The translations under genes and the position numbers were made by a program. From Coemansia sp. RSA 487 (lineage: Eukaryota > Kickxellomycota > Kickxellomycetes > Kickxellales > Kickxellaceae), in NCBI GenBank assembly GCA_027577595.1, contig JANBRJ010000054.1, positions 46,663-110,662 on the forward strand: DNA of 64,000 nt, in the 5' to 3' direction. Of this stretch, positions 19,344-28,623 are shown one piece after another (position 1 is the stretch's first letter; every line of letters begins with the position of its first letter). The notes under the pieces were generated by a model, which was not told the DNA's origin, ran no database searches, and saw only the letters and a program-made list of their open reading frames with translations.

Positions 19344-21011
19344 CTAGAGAGGTGGTTCGCGACAGATCCTGGAGAATCCCCAACAGTACTTTCTCATGGG
19401 ATCTGCTTTTCCTTCCTCGGCAAGCTTTGGGTCTAGGTCCCACACACGCAACGTCCCGTCATCGCCACTAGTGGCAAGTTGCACACGGTCCTTGCCAGGA
19501 TACCACGCAACACAGCCGACCTCTTTGCCATGCCCCTCAAGCACAGCCCTGGTCTTTTTGCTGCAGAGCCCATACCGATCCAGCTCCCATATAACAGCGT
19601 TGCCGCTTGCCGAGCCAGCTGCTAGATAGCTACCACAGGGGCTCATAGATGTGCCAATGTTAAAGCTGTTGCATCGGAACTCTGGCGCACCAAGCTGTGA
19701 GACTGGCTGTCCCAGGGCCAATGCGTTGTGGATATAAACAGCATTGTCGTTGCATGCGGCATAGAGCCGGGTCCCGTCAGGGTCTAGCGACAGCGATGCT
19801 ATTCCTCGCGAGCGCTTCGTGGTCGAAACAAGAAGTGATGAAGCGATGGGCATAGGAAGCGCCGTGGACCGCGTTGGTGCTGTCATCCTCATGTCCCAGA
19901 ACTTTATGACCTCGTTGGTGGAGCCAGCAGATGCAATTACGTTTGCGTCATGACGGAGATGCTTGATGGCTGTAACGCTTCCAGCTATAACGTTGTGTTT
20001 GCCGCGTGCCGGCTTCTTCGAGCTCCGAAGGTCGTGGTGAGCGCGGGCGATTGTATTAACAGGGCGGTAGCTGTGTTCCCCAGAGGCGGCGGTTTTGTTG
20101 CACCGCACATCCCATACCATGATCGATCCGTCGCGGGATGCTGTTGAGAAACAGTGCTGGCTGTTGTGCTGCCAGCTCACCGAACGCACGGTCTGCGTGT
20201 GTCCGTTGAACAAGCCTAGCATCTGCTGGCGCTCGACGTCCCAGAGCCTGCATGTCTCGTCTGCCGACGCCGTCACAATCTGATCGTCGCAAGGACTCCA
20301 CTCAAAGTCAAAAATCGAGTTGTCATGGGCCTTCCATTGGATCATCGGCTGCAGTCCTTCCAGATCCTGCTGAGATGAGGTATCCTCTTGCTCTCTGAAT
20401 GTATCGAATATACTAACATTCCCTCCTTCATCTACTAGCGAGAGCTTCCCACACGCCTTTGCATTGTTGCTGTATTTGCACGCAAGGGGTAGAGCGACTA
20501 GCTGAGGCTCGTCTGTAGACTGTAGTCTAAATGTGCGTAAATTCGGGGACACCAGCGACTCCAGTCTGCTTATTGTGGACACTGTGCACGGCGCGATGAC
20601 CTGATGGCGTCTTTGGCGTATTGCTGTGATCATACTACACTGTCCAAATGCCGGACAGGTAGGCGGAGCCGGAGCGATAGAGTGCTTGATACGACCAAGA
20701 TGCTGTTCTTGCGGTTTGCCTAAAATAAGCACTCTTTTGGGCGCGATACCAGCACATTCTGTCCGTACACGTCTCGGAGACCCGATACAAATGCGTTTGG
20801 CCTGCTTTCCATCGACACAGGGGCTGATATTCTCGCTGTTTGTATGATCTTTGCTCTGTGCGGTGTGTTCAGATTGCCGTTGGCGCTTACTGCGTCGCTG
20901 AGCAGTGTTGAGTGCATCGAATAGGGTGGTTTGTCGAACTGACGATTGCACTCTGGAATCGGTAGCAGCACTCGCATTGTTTATGCGCTGTGTAATGTCT
21001 GAAAGTGCCAT
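19344..21011 (-). CDS. CDT2: CDT2/DTL-like WD40 substrate receptor of CRL4
   Basis: A 555-residue WD40 protein that should act as the CRL4-Cdt2 ubiquitin-ligase receptor, destroying Cdt1 and related targets during S phase. After a basic disordered N-terminus (~150 residues), about seven WD repeats follow. They include KAHDNSIFDFEWSPCDDQIV.ASADETCRLWD, GHTQTVRSVSW with FSTASRDGSIMVWDVR, and the Cdt2-typical long insertion before SVTAIKHLRHD..VIASAGSTNEVIKFWDMR. The C-terminal repeat ends at ATSGDDGTLRVWD. The N-terminus carries RQTTLFDAL, similar to the start of a PCNA-interacting (PIP) box but without the aromatic pair, and a basic stretch (QRRSKRQRQ). It is convergent with the Fanzor gene. 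WD40 paralogues can be confused, but the block order fits CDT2 best. Confidence 0.78.
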   Translation of the reverse strand: MALSDITQRINNASAATDSRVQSSVRQTTLFDALNTAQRRSKRQRQSEHTAQSKDHTNSENISPCVDGKQAKRICIGSPRRVRTECAGIAPKRVLILGKPQEQHLGRIKHSIAPAPPTCPAFGQCSMITAIRQRRHQVIAPCTVSTISRLESLVSPNLRTFRLQSTDEPQLVALPLACKYSNNAKACGKLSLVDEGGNVSIFDTFREQEDTSSQQDLEGLQPMIQWKAHDNSIFDFEWSPCDDQIVTASADETCRLWDVERQQMLGLFNGHTQTVRSVSWQHNSQHCFSTASRDGSIMVWDVRCNKTAASGEHSYRPVNTIARAHHDLRSSKKPARGKHNVIAGSVTAIKHLRHDANVIASAGSTNEVIKFWDMRMTAPTRSTALPMPIASSLLVSTTKRSRGIASLSLDPDGTRLYAACNDNAVYIHNALALGQPVSQLGAPEFRCNSFNIGTSMSPCGSYLAAGSASGNAVIWELDRYGLCSKKTRAVLEGHGKEVGCVAWYPGKDRVQLATSGDDGTLRVWDLDPKLAEEGKADPMRKYCWGFSRICREPPL

Positions 21012-21288
21012 ATTTATTTTTCGCTAGCTCTGAGAGGATTTTGCGGAAAGGGGAATTTAAAATGTACATACAAATAAAGAGCAATGAAAATATTAGCTAA
21101 AACAAAACAATAAAAAGAAAAGAATGACGCACGCCTGCTCCTTTCAAGAATTTGGGAGGGAAAGAAAAATATTTTCAAACAGCGCGACGCGCTTTTTGAA
21201 CGCATGCACTTTCAGCAATTCCTGCACAGGATGAACGCGTCGCAAAAAAAGCAACTGTTTTCTCAGCGAAAAAAAAGGAATAGAAAAC

Positions 21289-24200
21289 CTAGCCCAAAAG
21301 CAGATTGAGGTCGTCCAAGCGCTGTTGGCGGGACTGAGTGCCAGTAGAAATCGCAAGTGCGCCAACGGCAGTGTCATTTCCGTTGCTCGGCCCGGCCCCT
21401 GAGTTGGACCGGCGGTTGCTGTCCATCAACGAAATATCAGCAATCCTGGACTTGCGCTGCTGAAGCTCCATGATCTTCTCTTCAATGCTACCTTTAATAA
21501 AGTAGCGCGTAACCGTTATTGGCGACTTTTGGCCCAGGCGGTGAATGCGGTCAATGGCCTGGTGCTCAACGCTTGGGTTCCAAAATGCATCAAGAAGAAA
21601 CACATGCGTCGCAAACGCCAGATTCAACCCTACACCGCCCGCGCGCAGCGATAGAAGAAGAACCTCGGTATCTGGGTCGTTTTCAAACTGCCGGAGATTG
21701 TGGTTGCGATTATTACGACTCATCTGTCCGTCAAGCCGGGCATATTGGATTCCTTTCTTTTCAAGGAGAGGCTCAATAAAGTCGAGCATCTTGGTCCATT
21801 GAGAAAACACCACGCACTTCTCGCGAAGCCCTGGCGACGACGCAAGCTTTTCTCGCCTGGCCAGAACCGCAGGATGGGTCTGGTCAACGGCAAAGCTGGG
21901 ATCCGTTATCCACTCCCGTCTCTGGATCTTTTCAATGTCCATTATCAGTGCTGCCGCTTTTGTGCTCGTGTCGTACTCGCCGCACAGCCGATTCAACTCC
22001 TCATAGTGATCATCGAATACCTCTGCGTTTTCCTGCTCGCCAATAAAGGCAGCTATATTCTTGTCATGCTGCGTATCGCCGCTTGTCCCTGGCTCGCCTT
22101 TGGGTAAAGCTGAAGCTGGTGCTGGTGTGTCTGAGCCTCCAATAGCACTAAATACGATTTGTGCAGGAAGGGGAATCAACTCGCCGATTTCGAGTATCTC
22201 TCCGCACATCACGCACTCGGAAAGCGCCGACGAAGGACCTGTTTCCTGGCAAAGCTTCGAATGCTCCGCTGGACCAGACGGCGCAGCACCAAAAAGCACA
22301 ACCTGGCATTGCCTGCAGGCTATATGCATGCACCTCGTAAGAGCTGGGCCTGGATAGTCTGTATCGTGATAATATGCCTTGTTCTGGATAGCGGCTGGCG
22401 AAATTGCGTTCTTGTCGCAAAAGTCGCATTTCACAAAATGCCCACACTTGGTTGCCTCCAACGTCCATTTCTCGTAGTACGGCACCAGCTCGGCAGAACC
22501 CGCACAACAAACTTCCGATTCAACCTTTGCCAGGGGCTCGGGCTTGGTCGCAACCATTGGCTCATTTTTTGGCTTTACGTCGGCCACACTCCCAGGCTTG
22601 GAGTCGCTTTCACTATCTTCTGCTATCGCGTTGGGCTTTGATTCAGAGTTTGCGCTGGGTCGGTTGTTGTTTTTGGGCCCTGCGCGCTTTGGCCCGCTAG
22701 GCTTTTTTCTCTGCGACGCATGTGAATCGGCAATTTCATTGTCTGCACCCAATGCATGCACCTCCTTCCACTTGTCGTCCGACCAAAGCCCTGGATGCGT
22801 GCACAGCTGCCGAAGACGCAGAATGATCTTCAGGATTCCCATGTAGTTTGAGAGCACAGTGCCGTCGTTTGCCATCCCCGCAAACGATTCCCGTGCCATG
22901 TCCTCGGCCATCTTGTACAAACGCTTTTCGCCTTGATCAAGTTCGAGCCATCGCACAACCTCAAACTTGGGCGGAAGCTCGATCATTGTCTGGTTTGTCT
23001 TGATGTCGACTTGCTGCTTCATCCTGCGCAAGCATATGGACTGCATCAATCTTTGCACGCGGCTAGCGCCAACATTTTCTTCGGTGCTCCCACCGGTAGC
23101 AGTGGTGTTGAGGTTCTCGTGGAATGGCGCCCCGATATACGTGAGCCATACCTTCCAATTGCTTAGAGGCACGGCATGGAGAAAGCGCAACAAGCTATAC
23201 AGGTCGTCCAAGCGGTTCTGAATCGGTGTCCCCGTCAAGCACCACCTCCGATCAGCTGTCAACGCACATGTACCAAGACTTGCTAGCGTTCGGCGCTCTT
23301 TGATGGTATGCGCCTCATCAAGAACAACACGATGCCAGTGGACCGCTTGCAAAGGAGAAACGTATGGATTGTCTGGGACGGTGTACATTTTGCTGACTTC
23401 TTCTTCCGAGCTGCTATCAAAGCCACGTGCTGCTGTGATAAGTGGGTGTGCCTGTCCATTGTATGCAAACTGATGCGTCTCCTTGCGGTATTCGCTCTGA
23501 ATGACATTGTACGTTGTCAAGACCACATCATACTGACAAAGTCTCTTTGGGTTCTTGTGCCGCGATGGACCATGGTACGGGTATACACTAAGGCGGCCAG
23601 ATTCGACGTGCATATTAATCTGGTCCTCCCAGTTGGTCATTGTTGAGAGAGGACAAATGATAAGCGTGCTGCCCGCATACCGACCACGGTAGTTTTCACT
23701 AAAGCGACGCTCGCATTCTTCCTTCTTAGTTGGCATGTTATCAAATGGCGGCGGAGGAGTCATAGGCCGATCGTCAACCTGGCTATTGTAATCTGCATCG
23801 TCTGACTCGCTGGCGCTGCTGCTGCTGCTGCTGTCAGGTTCGCTTGTATTGTCGCTGTCTTGATATCTGCTATTCGTGCGGGGATCATTCGAAAGCGACG
23901 AAAGACTGGAGTCCGAAGCTGAGCTATCCAGGTAATGTCGTGAATTTAAACCACCAGCAACAGTAGGCGATCCAGACTTATTCCTCGGTCTTGCAGCCAT
24001 TGGATCATCAACAAGCCCGTCAGAATCACTACTTAATCCGTCTGGAGGCCCCCTCTGCAGTGGAGGCTCTCTACGAGTACGCATCCTCGGACGGCGTATT
24101 TCGGTAAACGAATCGCTGTCACTATCGCTATCAATTAGCAAGGGTAGTTCCGGCGCCTTTCCCTTAGTTTTCTCGCTTGCTCTGGAGCCTCTGCAGCTAG

Positions 24201-26187
24201 CATTCTTTCCGCTGCTGCGAGTGATACGTGTATGTCGCTTTTTCTTCTTGGACTTTTGAAGCCCGTGCACCTGTCTATTTCGCCTGGGAGCGGAAGCACT
24301 ACTAGTGCTATTATTGTTGCTCTCTGAGCTGATTACCGAGTTGCCCTCGGCGTTAATAAACTTCAGGCGGGCACATGGCTGTCGAGAAGGCGGAAGCTTT
24401 GCAACTAGGGAAATCACAGACAGAGTTTTCCCCAGCCCCATGTCGTCGGCTAAAATGCCGCCTAGCATCGAGTCTGGTCGATCAATGCACCTGATATTGA
24501 CTAGCGCATGCCGGTATTCTTCACCGCTTGTGAGCCGCGTGTTGGCGACGCGTACCCAGAGTTTAGGGAAATATATGTCGTTGTCGATATCGATTACATC
24601 CGAACTCTCAATGTCAACTCCTTTCGTTTCCCTGTGTGCCATAAAATAGAGTGCCTGTTTCTGGTGTCTGCGCAACGGGGTAGTGATATACGCTGGCGCC
24701 TCAAGCTCCGGCAAGTCCAGCAGTGTCACAAATGTTGACTTTATGTCTGCCAGTCTTTTCTTTGTATCCTCGGGGGCTGCTTCTCTACGTTCCACGAGCA
24801 TTGCTGCAGGTAAAGGCTGACTTTTATATCGGTTTTTCGCTTTGACAATATGATTATCCGCGCCAGTTCCATCATTATATTTCTTTGCATGCAGACCCAT
24901 GTTAGTAAACACGCTAGGCAGAATATGGTCCGAATTTGTGTCCAGTGAAACAAGCCCATCGCTATCGCGGGTTGGATGCGTGGCAGTATACGACATTCCC
25001 TGGGTCAAAATGTTGCTCCCAGCACCCATGCCACGTAGTGCGTTCTGAACTTCTGTCGCCGACTGATCCAAATACAGCCCTGACTGTTCGAGAATATCAA
25101 GTACGCCCTGCGCGATTGTCTGATCCGCATAAAACGACAGTAAAATAGGCGACACAAACTTTCCGCGCAGAGGCCCGCTAATCATCCCAACGACCTTTAT
25201 ATTTCCGTCCGCTAGCAGTGAATGGATCGCCCGAGTGATAGACTGCTCTAGCGTGCCAATCAGCCTGTTGTCATGATCGAAAAGCTCAACCTCGTGTATA
25301 GTTCCAGTGCGATTTCGCAGTAATGTTGGTATCTGTGTGGCTTCGCCATTGCGGTAGTGGACAGATCCCGTTGAAATCACAGCAACTGCCTTGAGCTGTC
25401 CAAGCATGCACAAACGAGAGTTTTTGCTATTTGTGTTGCTAGCCAAAGGATCCGTTGCATCTGGAGTTTGGTATCCCAGTGTAGCTGCTGGTGATGGAAA
25501 TCCATGCTGCCCGCTCAAATTGCTTCCTTTGACGGCCGAGAATAAAGTGACGCCTTCTGACTGCGGCCGGCGATTCTGTGTCGACAGATTTTGCTGCTGC
25601 TGAGTTTGACCTTGTAAGACTGTGTTAGAAAACGGAGCATACATTGTACTACTCATACCATCGGCAGGTATCCAGGAAGACGAATAGGTTTGCTTCACGC
25701 CATCCAGACTGGTTCCAATATAGGCATGAAAGTTGGGATTGTTTGATAAGCTCATGGCACCTGAAGCCCTGTTTGGTGGCATCAAAGGCGGCTGTAGAAA
25801 CGCTGGCTCGTCCGTGCTAGAATCATCCATAACAATATCAGTGCTCGTGATGCTTGGACTATCGTCGATATTGATAACTGCATCTAATCCTGACTGCTGC
25901 GAATCGTGCTCATGCTCTGGTGTGCTACTTAAAGACAGCCGCTCTGCGCTACCGTCAACATTCTTTGTTTCGACGGCAGAGAGTTTTCGCTTACGTCCAG
26001 GGGGTGTACTGCAAGCATTAAACTGCAGCTGTGATGTAGGTATATTTTTGTGAATATCAGCGGCTGTGGTATTATCTGTGTGTGTTGTGTTCTTTTCTGC
26101 GTGGTTACTGTCGGGCAACAAGAAGACACCAGTGTCGCTCCCAGAGCCTACGGCGTCATCGTCGAACGTCAAGTCAATTACGCTCAT
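21289..26187 (-). CDS. RAD5/HLTF/ULS1-type SNF2 ATPase with RING finger
   Basis: A 1632-residue Rad5/Rad16-group SNF2 translocase and likely E3 ubiquitin (or SUMO-targeted) ligase in DNA damage tolerance. The N-terminus MSVIDLTFDDD is a textbook SUMO-interacting motif, and AVINIDDSP and DVIDIDND resemble further ones. A HIRAN-like fold (~270-385, ending in GMISGPLRGKFVSPILLSFYADQ) precedes the ATPase. Walker A is DDMGLGKT (K587) and motif II is DEAH (D957). They are about 370 residues apart because of a ~230-residue acidic, serine-rich insertion after motif I. A RING lies between the ATPase lobes (CDFCDKN, then TRCMHIACRQC, then CVMCGE), followed by helicase C (VFSQWTKMLDFIEP, SLRAGGVGLNLAFA, QAIDRIHRLGQ). 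The start is set at MSVIDLTF, since the upstream frame is only a translated GA repeat. Confidence 0.88.
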   Translation of the reverse strand: MSVIDLTFDDDAVGSGSDTGVFLLPDSNHAEKNTTHTDNTTAADIHKNIPTSQLQFNACSTPPGRKRKLSAVETKNVDGSAERLSLSSTPEHEHDSQQSGLDAVINIDDSPSITSTDIVMDDSSTDEPAFLQPPLMPPNRASGAMSLSNNPNFHAYIGTSLDGVKQTYSSSWIPADGMSSTMYAPFSNTVLQGQTQQQQNLSTQNRRPQSEGVTLFSAVKGSNLSGQHGFPSPAATLGYQTPDATDPLASNTNSKNSRLCMLGQLKAVAVISTGSVHYRNGEATQIPTLLRNRTGTIHEVELFDHDNRLIGTLEQSITRAIHSLLADGNIKVVGMISGPLRGKFVSPILLSFYADQTIAQGVLDILEQSGLYLDQSATEVQNALRGMGAGSNILTQGMSYTATHPTRDSDGLVSLDTNSDHILPSVFTNMGLHAKKYNDGTGADNHIVKAKNRYKSQPLPAAMLVERREAAPEDTKKRLADIKSTFVTLLDLPELEAPAYITTPLRRHQKQALYFMAHRETKGVDIESSDVIDIDNDIYFPKLWVRVANTRLTSGEEYRHALVNIRCIDRPDSMLGGILADDMGLGKTLSVISLVAKLPPSRQPCARLKFINAEGNSVISSESNNNSTSSASAPRRNRQVHGLQKSKKKKRHTRITRSSGKNASCRGSRASEKTKGKAPELPLLIDSDSDSDSFTEIRRPRMRTRREPPLQRGPPDGLSSDSDGLVDDPMAARPRNKSGSPTVAGGLNSRHYLDSSASDSSLSSLSNDPRTNSRYQDSDNTSEPDSSSSSSASESDDADYNSQVDDRPMTPPPPFDNMPTKKEECERRFSENYRGRYAGSTLIICPLSTMTNWEDQINMHVESGRLSVYPYHGPSRHKNPKRLCQYDVVLTTYNVIQSEYRKETHQFAYNGQAHPLITAARGFDSSSEEEVSKMYTVPDNPYVSPLQAVHWHRVVLDEAHTIKERRTLASLGTCALTADRRWCLTGTPIQNRLDDLYSLLRFLHAVPLSNWKVWLTYIGAPFHENLNTTATGGSTEENVGASRVQRLMQSICLRRMKQQVDIKTNQTMIELPPKFEVVRWLELDQGEKRLYKMAEDMARESFAGMANDGTVLSNYMGILKIILRLRQLCTHPGLWSDDKWKEVHALGADNEIADSHASQRKKPSGPKRAGPKNNNRPSANSESKPNAIAEDSESDSKPGSVADVKPKNEPMVATKPEPLAKVESEVCCAGSAELVPYYEKWTLEATKCGHFVKCDFCDKNAISPAAIQNKAYYHDTDYPGPALTRCMHIACRQCQVVLFGAAPSGPAEHSKLCQETGPSSALSECVMCGEILEIGELIPLPAQIVFSAIGGSDTPAPASALPKGEPGTSGDTQHDKNIAAFIGEQENAEVFDDHYEELNRLCGEYDTSTKAAALIMDIEKIQRREWITDPSFAVDQTHPAVLARREKLASSPGLREKCVVFSQWTKMLDFIEPLLEKKGIQYARLDGQMSRNNRNHNLRQFENDPDTEVLLLSLRAGGVGLNLAFATHVFLLDAFWNPSVEHQAIDRIHRLGQKSPITVTRYFIKGSIEEKIMELQQRKSRIADISLMDSNRRSNSGAGPSNGNDTAVGALAISTGTQSRQQRLDDLNLLLG

Positions 26188-26191
26188 TTTG

Positions 26192-26196
<5 letters not shown>

Positions 26197-26233
<37 letters not shown>
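26197..26233. repeat. GA/TC microsatellite in the 5' leader of the SNF2 gene
   Basis: About 18 uninterrupted AG dinucleotides starting ten bases upstream of the SNF2-gene ATG, within its presumed 5' UTR. On the coding strand it is a TC tract. Confidence 0.95.
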
Positions 26234-26237
<4 letters not shown>

Positions 26238-26483
26238 CTGAAGTTTTTGGCAAACTAAATTAAACCGCGACTAAATAGCAGGAATGTGCTGTCCTGTACA
26301 CATGTATAAACAAAAAAGGAGACAACTTTGGTAAATAATTGCAATGGTTAATAATTCGAAACAAAGAAAGAAAAATATAAGTTAGAATTGTAAAATGATC
26401 CCAGCTTTTTTTTTTGATGTGATCACAAAAAACTGTAACAGAAAATGTTCCCAGTGGCAGCCAATGCCTTGACTTTTGTGCTT

Positions 26484-27626
26484 TTACGCATTGAGGGTGC
26501 GCACAATGTCGCCAATGTTGCCAGAAGTACCATCGTCCACTTGAAGTGTGGCCATCCGGCGCACAGGGCATCTAACTGATATGTTTTGCCTGCCAGTCTG
26601 CGCTGACGACTGCTTCATCTTGGTGTGGAAGTCGGCTTGGATTTCGGCCTCGAGGTTCATTTCGCCAACGCCGGTGTCATGCAGGCCGCAGCTCTCGACC
26701 ATGCCAAGAAGAATTGGTGGCGGACCGCGCTTGACGTCGTATCTTATGGTTACTGGCATTACGATTTCTGCAACCCGCCTAGATGGCACCTTGATATTGC
26801 TTAGGCGGCCTCCACCAAGGGCAAAGTTGGTGTCGGGCCAAAAGACAGCCGTGCTGATTCCGTCGACAACCATGTCAAAGTAGTTATCGTTCTGCACGCG
26901 GTACACTAGCTCGATGTGGAATTGCATCTTTGTGCCCTGGAGCTTGAATTCCTTGGCTCTGCTGTCGGGCGAGTTGACGCCATACAATGCAATATCCGGC
27001 GTGCGCGGAGAGAGGAAGTAGCCTGTTAGGGAGCAAGCAAGTATGACCAGCAGTCCAACCACCACGTACGCGGCATATGTTATGATCCGGCGAAGGCGCC
27101 GAGAACGCATCATCTCTTCGAGCTCTTCGTTTGCATCGTCATCGTCGATTTTTCCATACCCCATATTGTATGACGGTAGGTGGTGCTTTTCACTCATGCT
27201 CAAATTGCGTGCTGCGACTGGCGGAGCTCTTAGACTTGGAGCAGCTGCCTGCGACCATGGAGACATGATGCTCGTTACAAAGCTGCGCGGCCTTTCATCG
27301 CGCTGCATAAATGACGGTGCTCGTGGTATCGAATGTGGCGGATGTTTGTGGTACATTGATCCACGAAAGCCGCTGAAGCCATCGAGCCTATTGTTGGATG
27401 GTCTTGCTGGTTTCATTGATGGGCCACGGTGGTATCCAATGTAGTTGGATACGGGATCCGGACGAAGATACCTGCTGTTTCTCCTACCCATGGGCGGCGA
27501 TTTAACCAGCGTTTTGCGGCTTCGGTTGTTTCGTCCAGAGTCGTTTGTGCTATCGGTAAATATATCTGAAAGCCCGCTGGGCGAGTATGCCGACTCGCGG
27601 TCTCGATTCAGATGACTGTCATCCAT
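26484..27626 (-). CDS. LEA2-like single-pass membrane protein
   Basis: A 380-residue protein from the ATG of MDDSHLNRD; the frame further upstream begins with GTG. The first ~165 residues are basic, Ser/Arg/Pro-rich and disordered. One transmembrane segment lies near 185-207 (YAAYVVVGLLVILACSLTGYF), preceded by arginines, so the N-terminus is probably cytosolic. The C-terminal ~160 residues form a beta-rich domain with the LEA-2 / NDR1-HIN1 pattern (IELVYRVQNDNYFDMVVDGI, then SRRVAEIVMPVTIRYD, then ADFHTKM). Domains of this kind occur in fungal vacuolar proteins such as Vac7 and Tag1, but no direct orthology is claimed. It probably sits on a vacuole or endomembrane with the LEA2 domain in the lumen. 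Confidence 0.6.
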   Translation of the reverse strand: MDDSHLNRDRESAYSPSGLSDIFTDSTNDSGRNNRSRKTLVKSPPMGRRNSRYLRPDPVSNYIGYHRGPSMKPARPSNNRLDGFSGFRGSMYHKHPPHSIPRAPSFMQRDERPRSFVTSIMSPWSQAAAPSLRAPPVAARNLSMSEKHHLPSYNMGYGKIDDDDANEELEEMMRSRRLRRIITYAAYVVVGLLVILACSLTGYFLSPRTPDIALYGVNSPDSRAKEFKLQGTKMQFHIELVYRVQNDNYFDMVVDGISTAVFWPDTNFALGGGRLSNIKVPSRRVAEIVMPVTIRYDVKRGPPPILLGMVESCGLHDTGVGEMNLEAEIQADFHTKMKQSSAQTGRQNISVRCPVRRMATLQVDDGTSGNIGDIVRTLNA

Positions 27627-27872
27627 TCTATGATGCACGTATAAGCGTATGTCCTATATATTACAATTGGCAAATGGCCAGTTGATTAGCTAAAAACAAA
27701 TGGAGAGTTTTGTATGCAGATACAGACAAATAACTATATCAATACAATATAATTGAAAGAAGCGGCGTTTACCTTTTAGAATGTGTACTTAAAATAGGGG
27801 GGGAAACCCAGAGCAAGATTATTTAAAGAAAAAGAGATTCAAATATATTTTTAACTCTGAATATTGGTTTAG

Positions 27873-28515
27873 TTACAGGCCATCAGGATACCAAGCGAAA
27901 AAGGGAACATTGTGGCCGTCGCTAGTTTTCGCTTCTAGTTCATGTGTTGGGATGTCTCCGCTTTTCGTTTCAATATGCATTATCCCCCTGGTCGATATAG
28001 AGAAAATAATCCGTTTCCATGTGGCTTTCCAATGCGCAATATTTATTTGGGATAGCTTAGGGCGACATTGCTTGTGGGGAAGATGGTCAGCATCAATAAT
28101 TTCAAGCCATGAGATGTTTACTGGCAATCTTGAAAAATAAGGATATTGAAGTGGTATGTTCGTTACACTCGCCTGGAATGCATACAATGTACGAATAGGT
28201 GGATATGTGGATAGATACAGTGGCAGCCTTACTACTACTTTCTATGCCGTCCTCATTTACAACCAGGCACGCGTACTTTTCTGGAAGAGTAGGACTGGAT
28301 GCAGGAAAGCTCTAAAGTCGTAACATTTGATCACAAACAGGGCACAGATCCGGTGATTGATTTCCTGTTAATTTCACACGATCGCAATCATCAGCTTTTT
28401 TTTCTGTAAAAAGTAAAGCCTGCAAAATAAAAAAAATATTTGGTATAGACAGCGAGAAATAGCCAAAAGTTTCTTGTCCACCATTCGCTTTCCTGGTTGA
28501 GCTTTTTTCTTCATA
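27873..28515 (-). other. Unrecognised coding-like stretch, possibly a decayed or multi-exon gene
   Basis: On the minus strand three segments look protein-like but lie in different frames. From right to left they are ALLFTEKKADDCDR to LCPVCDQMLRL (about 28425-28318, with a C-x2-C pair), SFPASSPTLPEKYACLVVNEDG (near 28310-28245), and a 104-codon open frame ending YPDGL at 27873 that includes ISWLEIIDADHLPHKQC. No standard set of introns joins them cleanly. An ATG at 28515 would make it divergent from YTM1. I do not recognise the family. It may be a small gene with introns I cannot place, a pseudogene, or chance. Confidence 0.3.
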
Positions 28516-28623
28516 TTACAAATATTACATACGTGAACTCAAACAACGTACTTGATTCTTTCGTATTATAGAATACTGCAAACGTTTAAAACTAAGCGGA
28601 TAGAATAACAGGAGAGCCAAGAA

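Noticed and set aside
26188-26253. N-terminal extension (Ser-Leu repeat) of the SNF2 protein
   Set aside because: It translates the GA/TC microsatellite and sits upstream of the well-placed ATG of MSVIDLTF.
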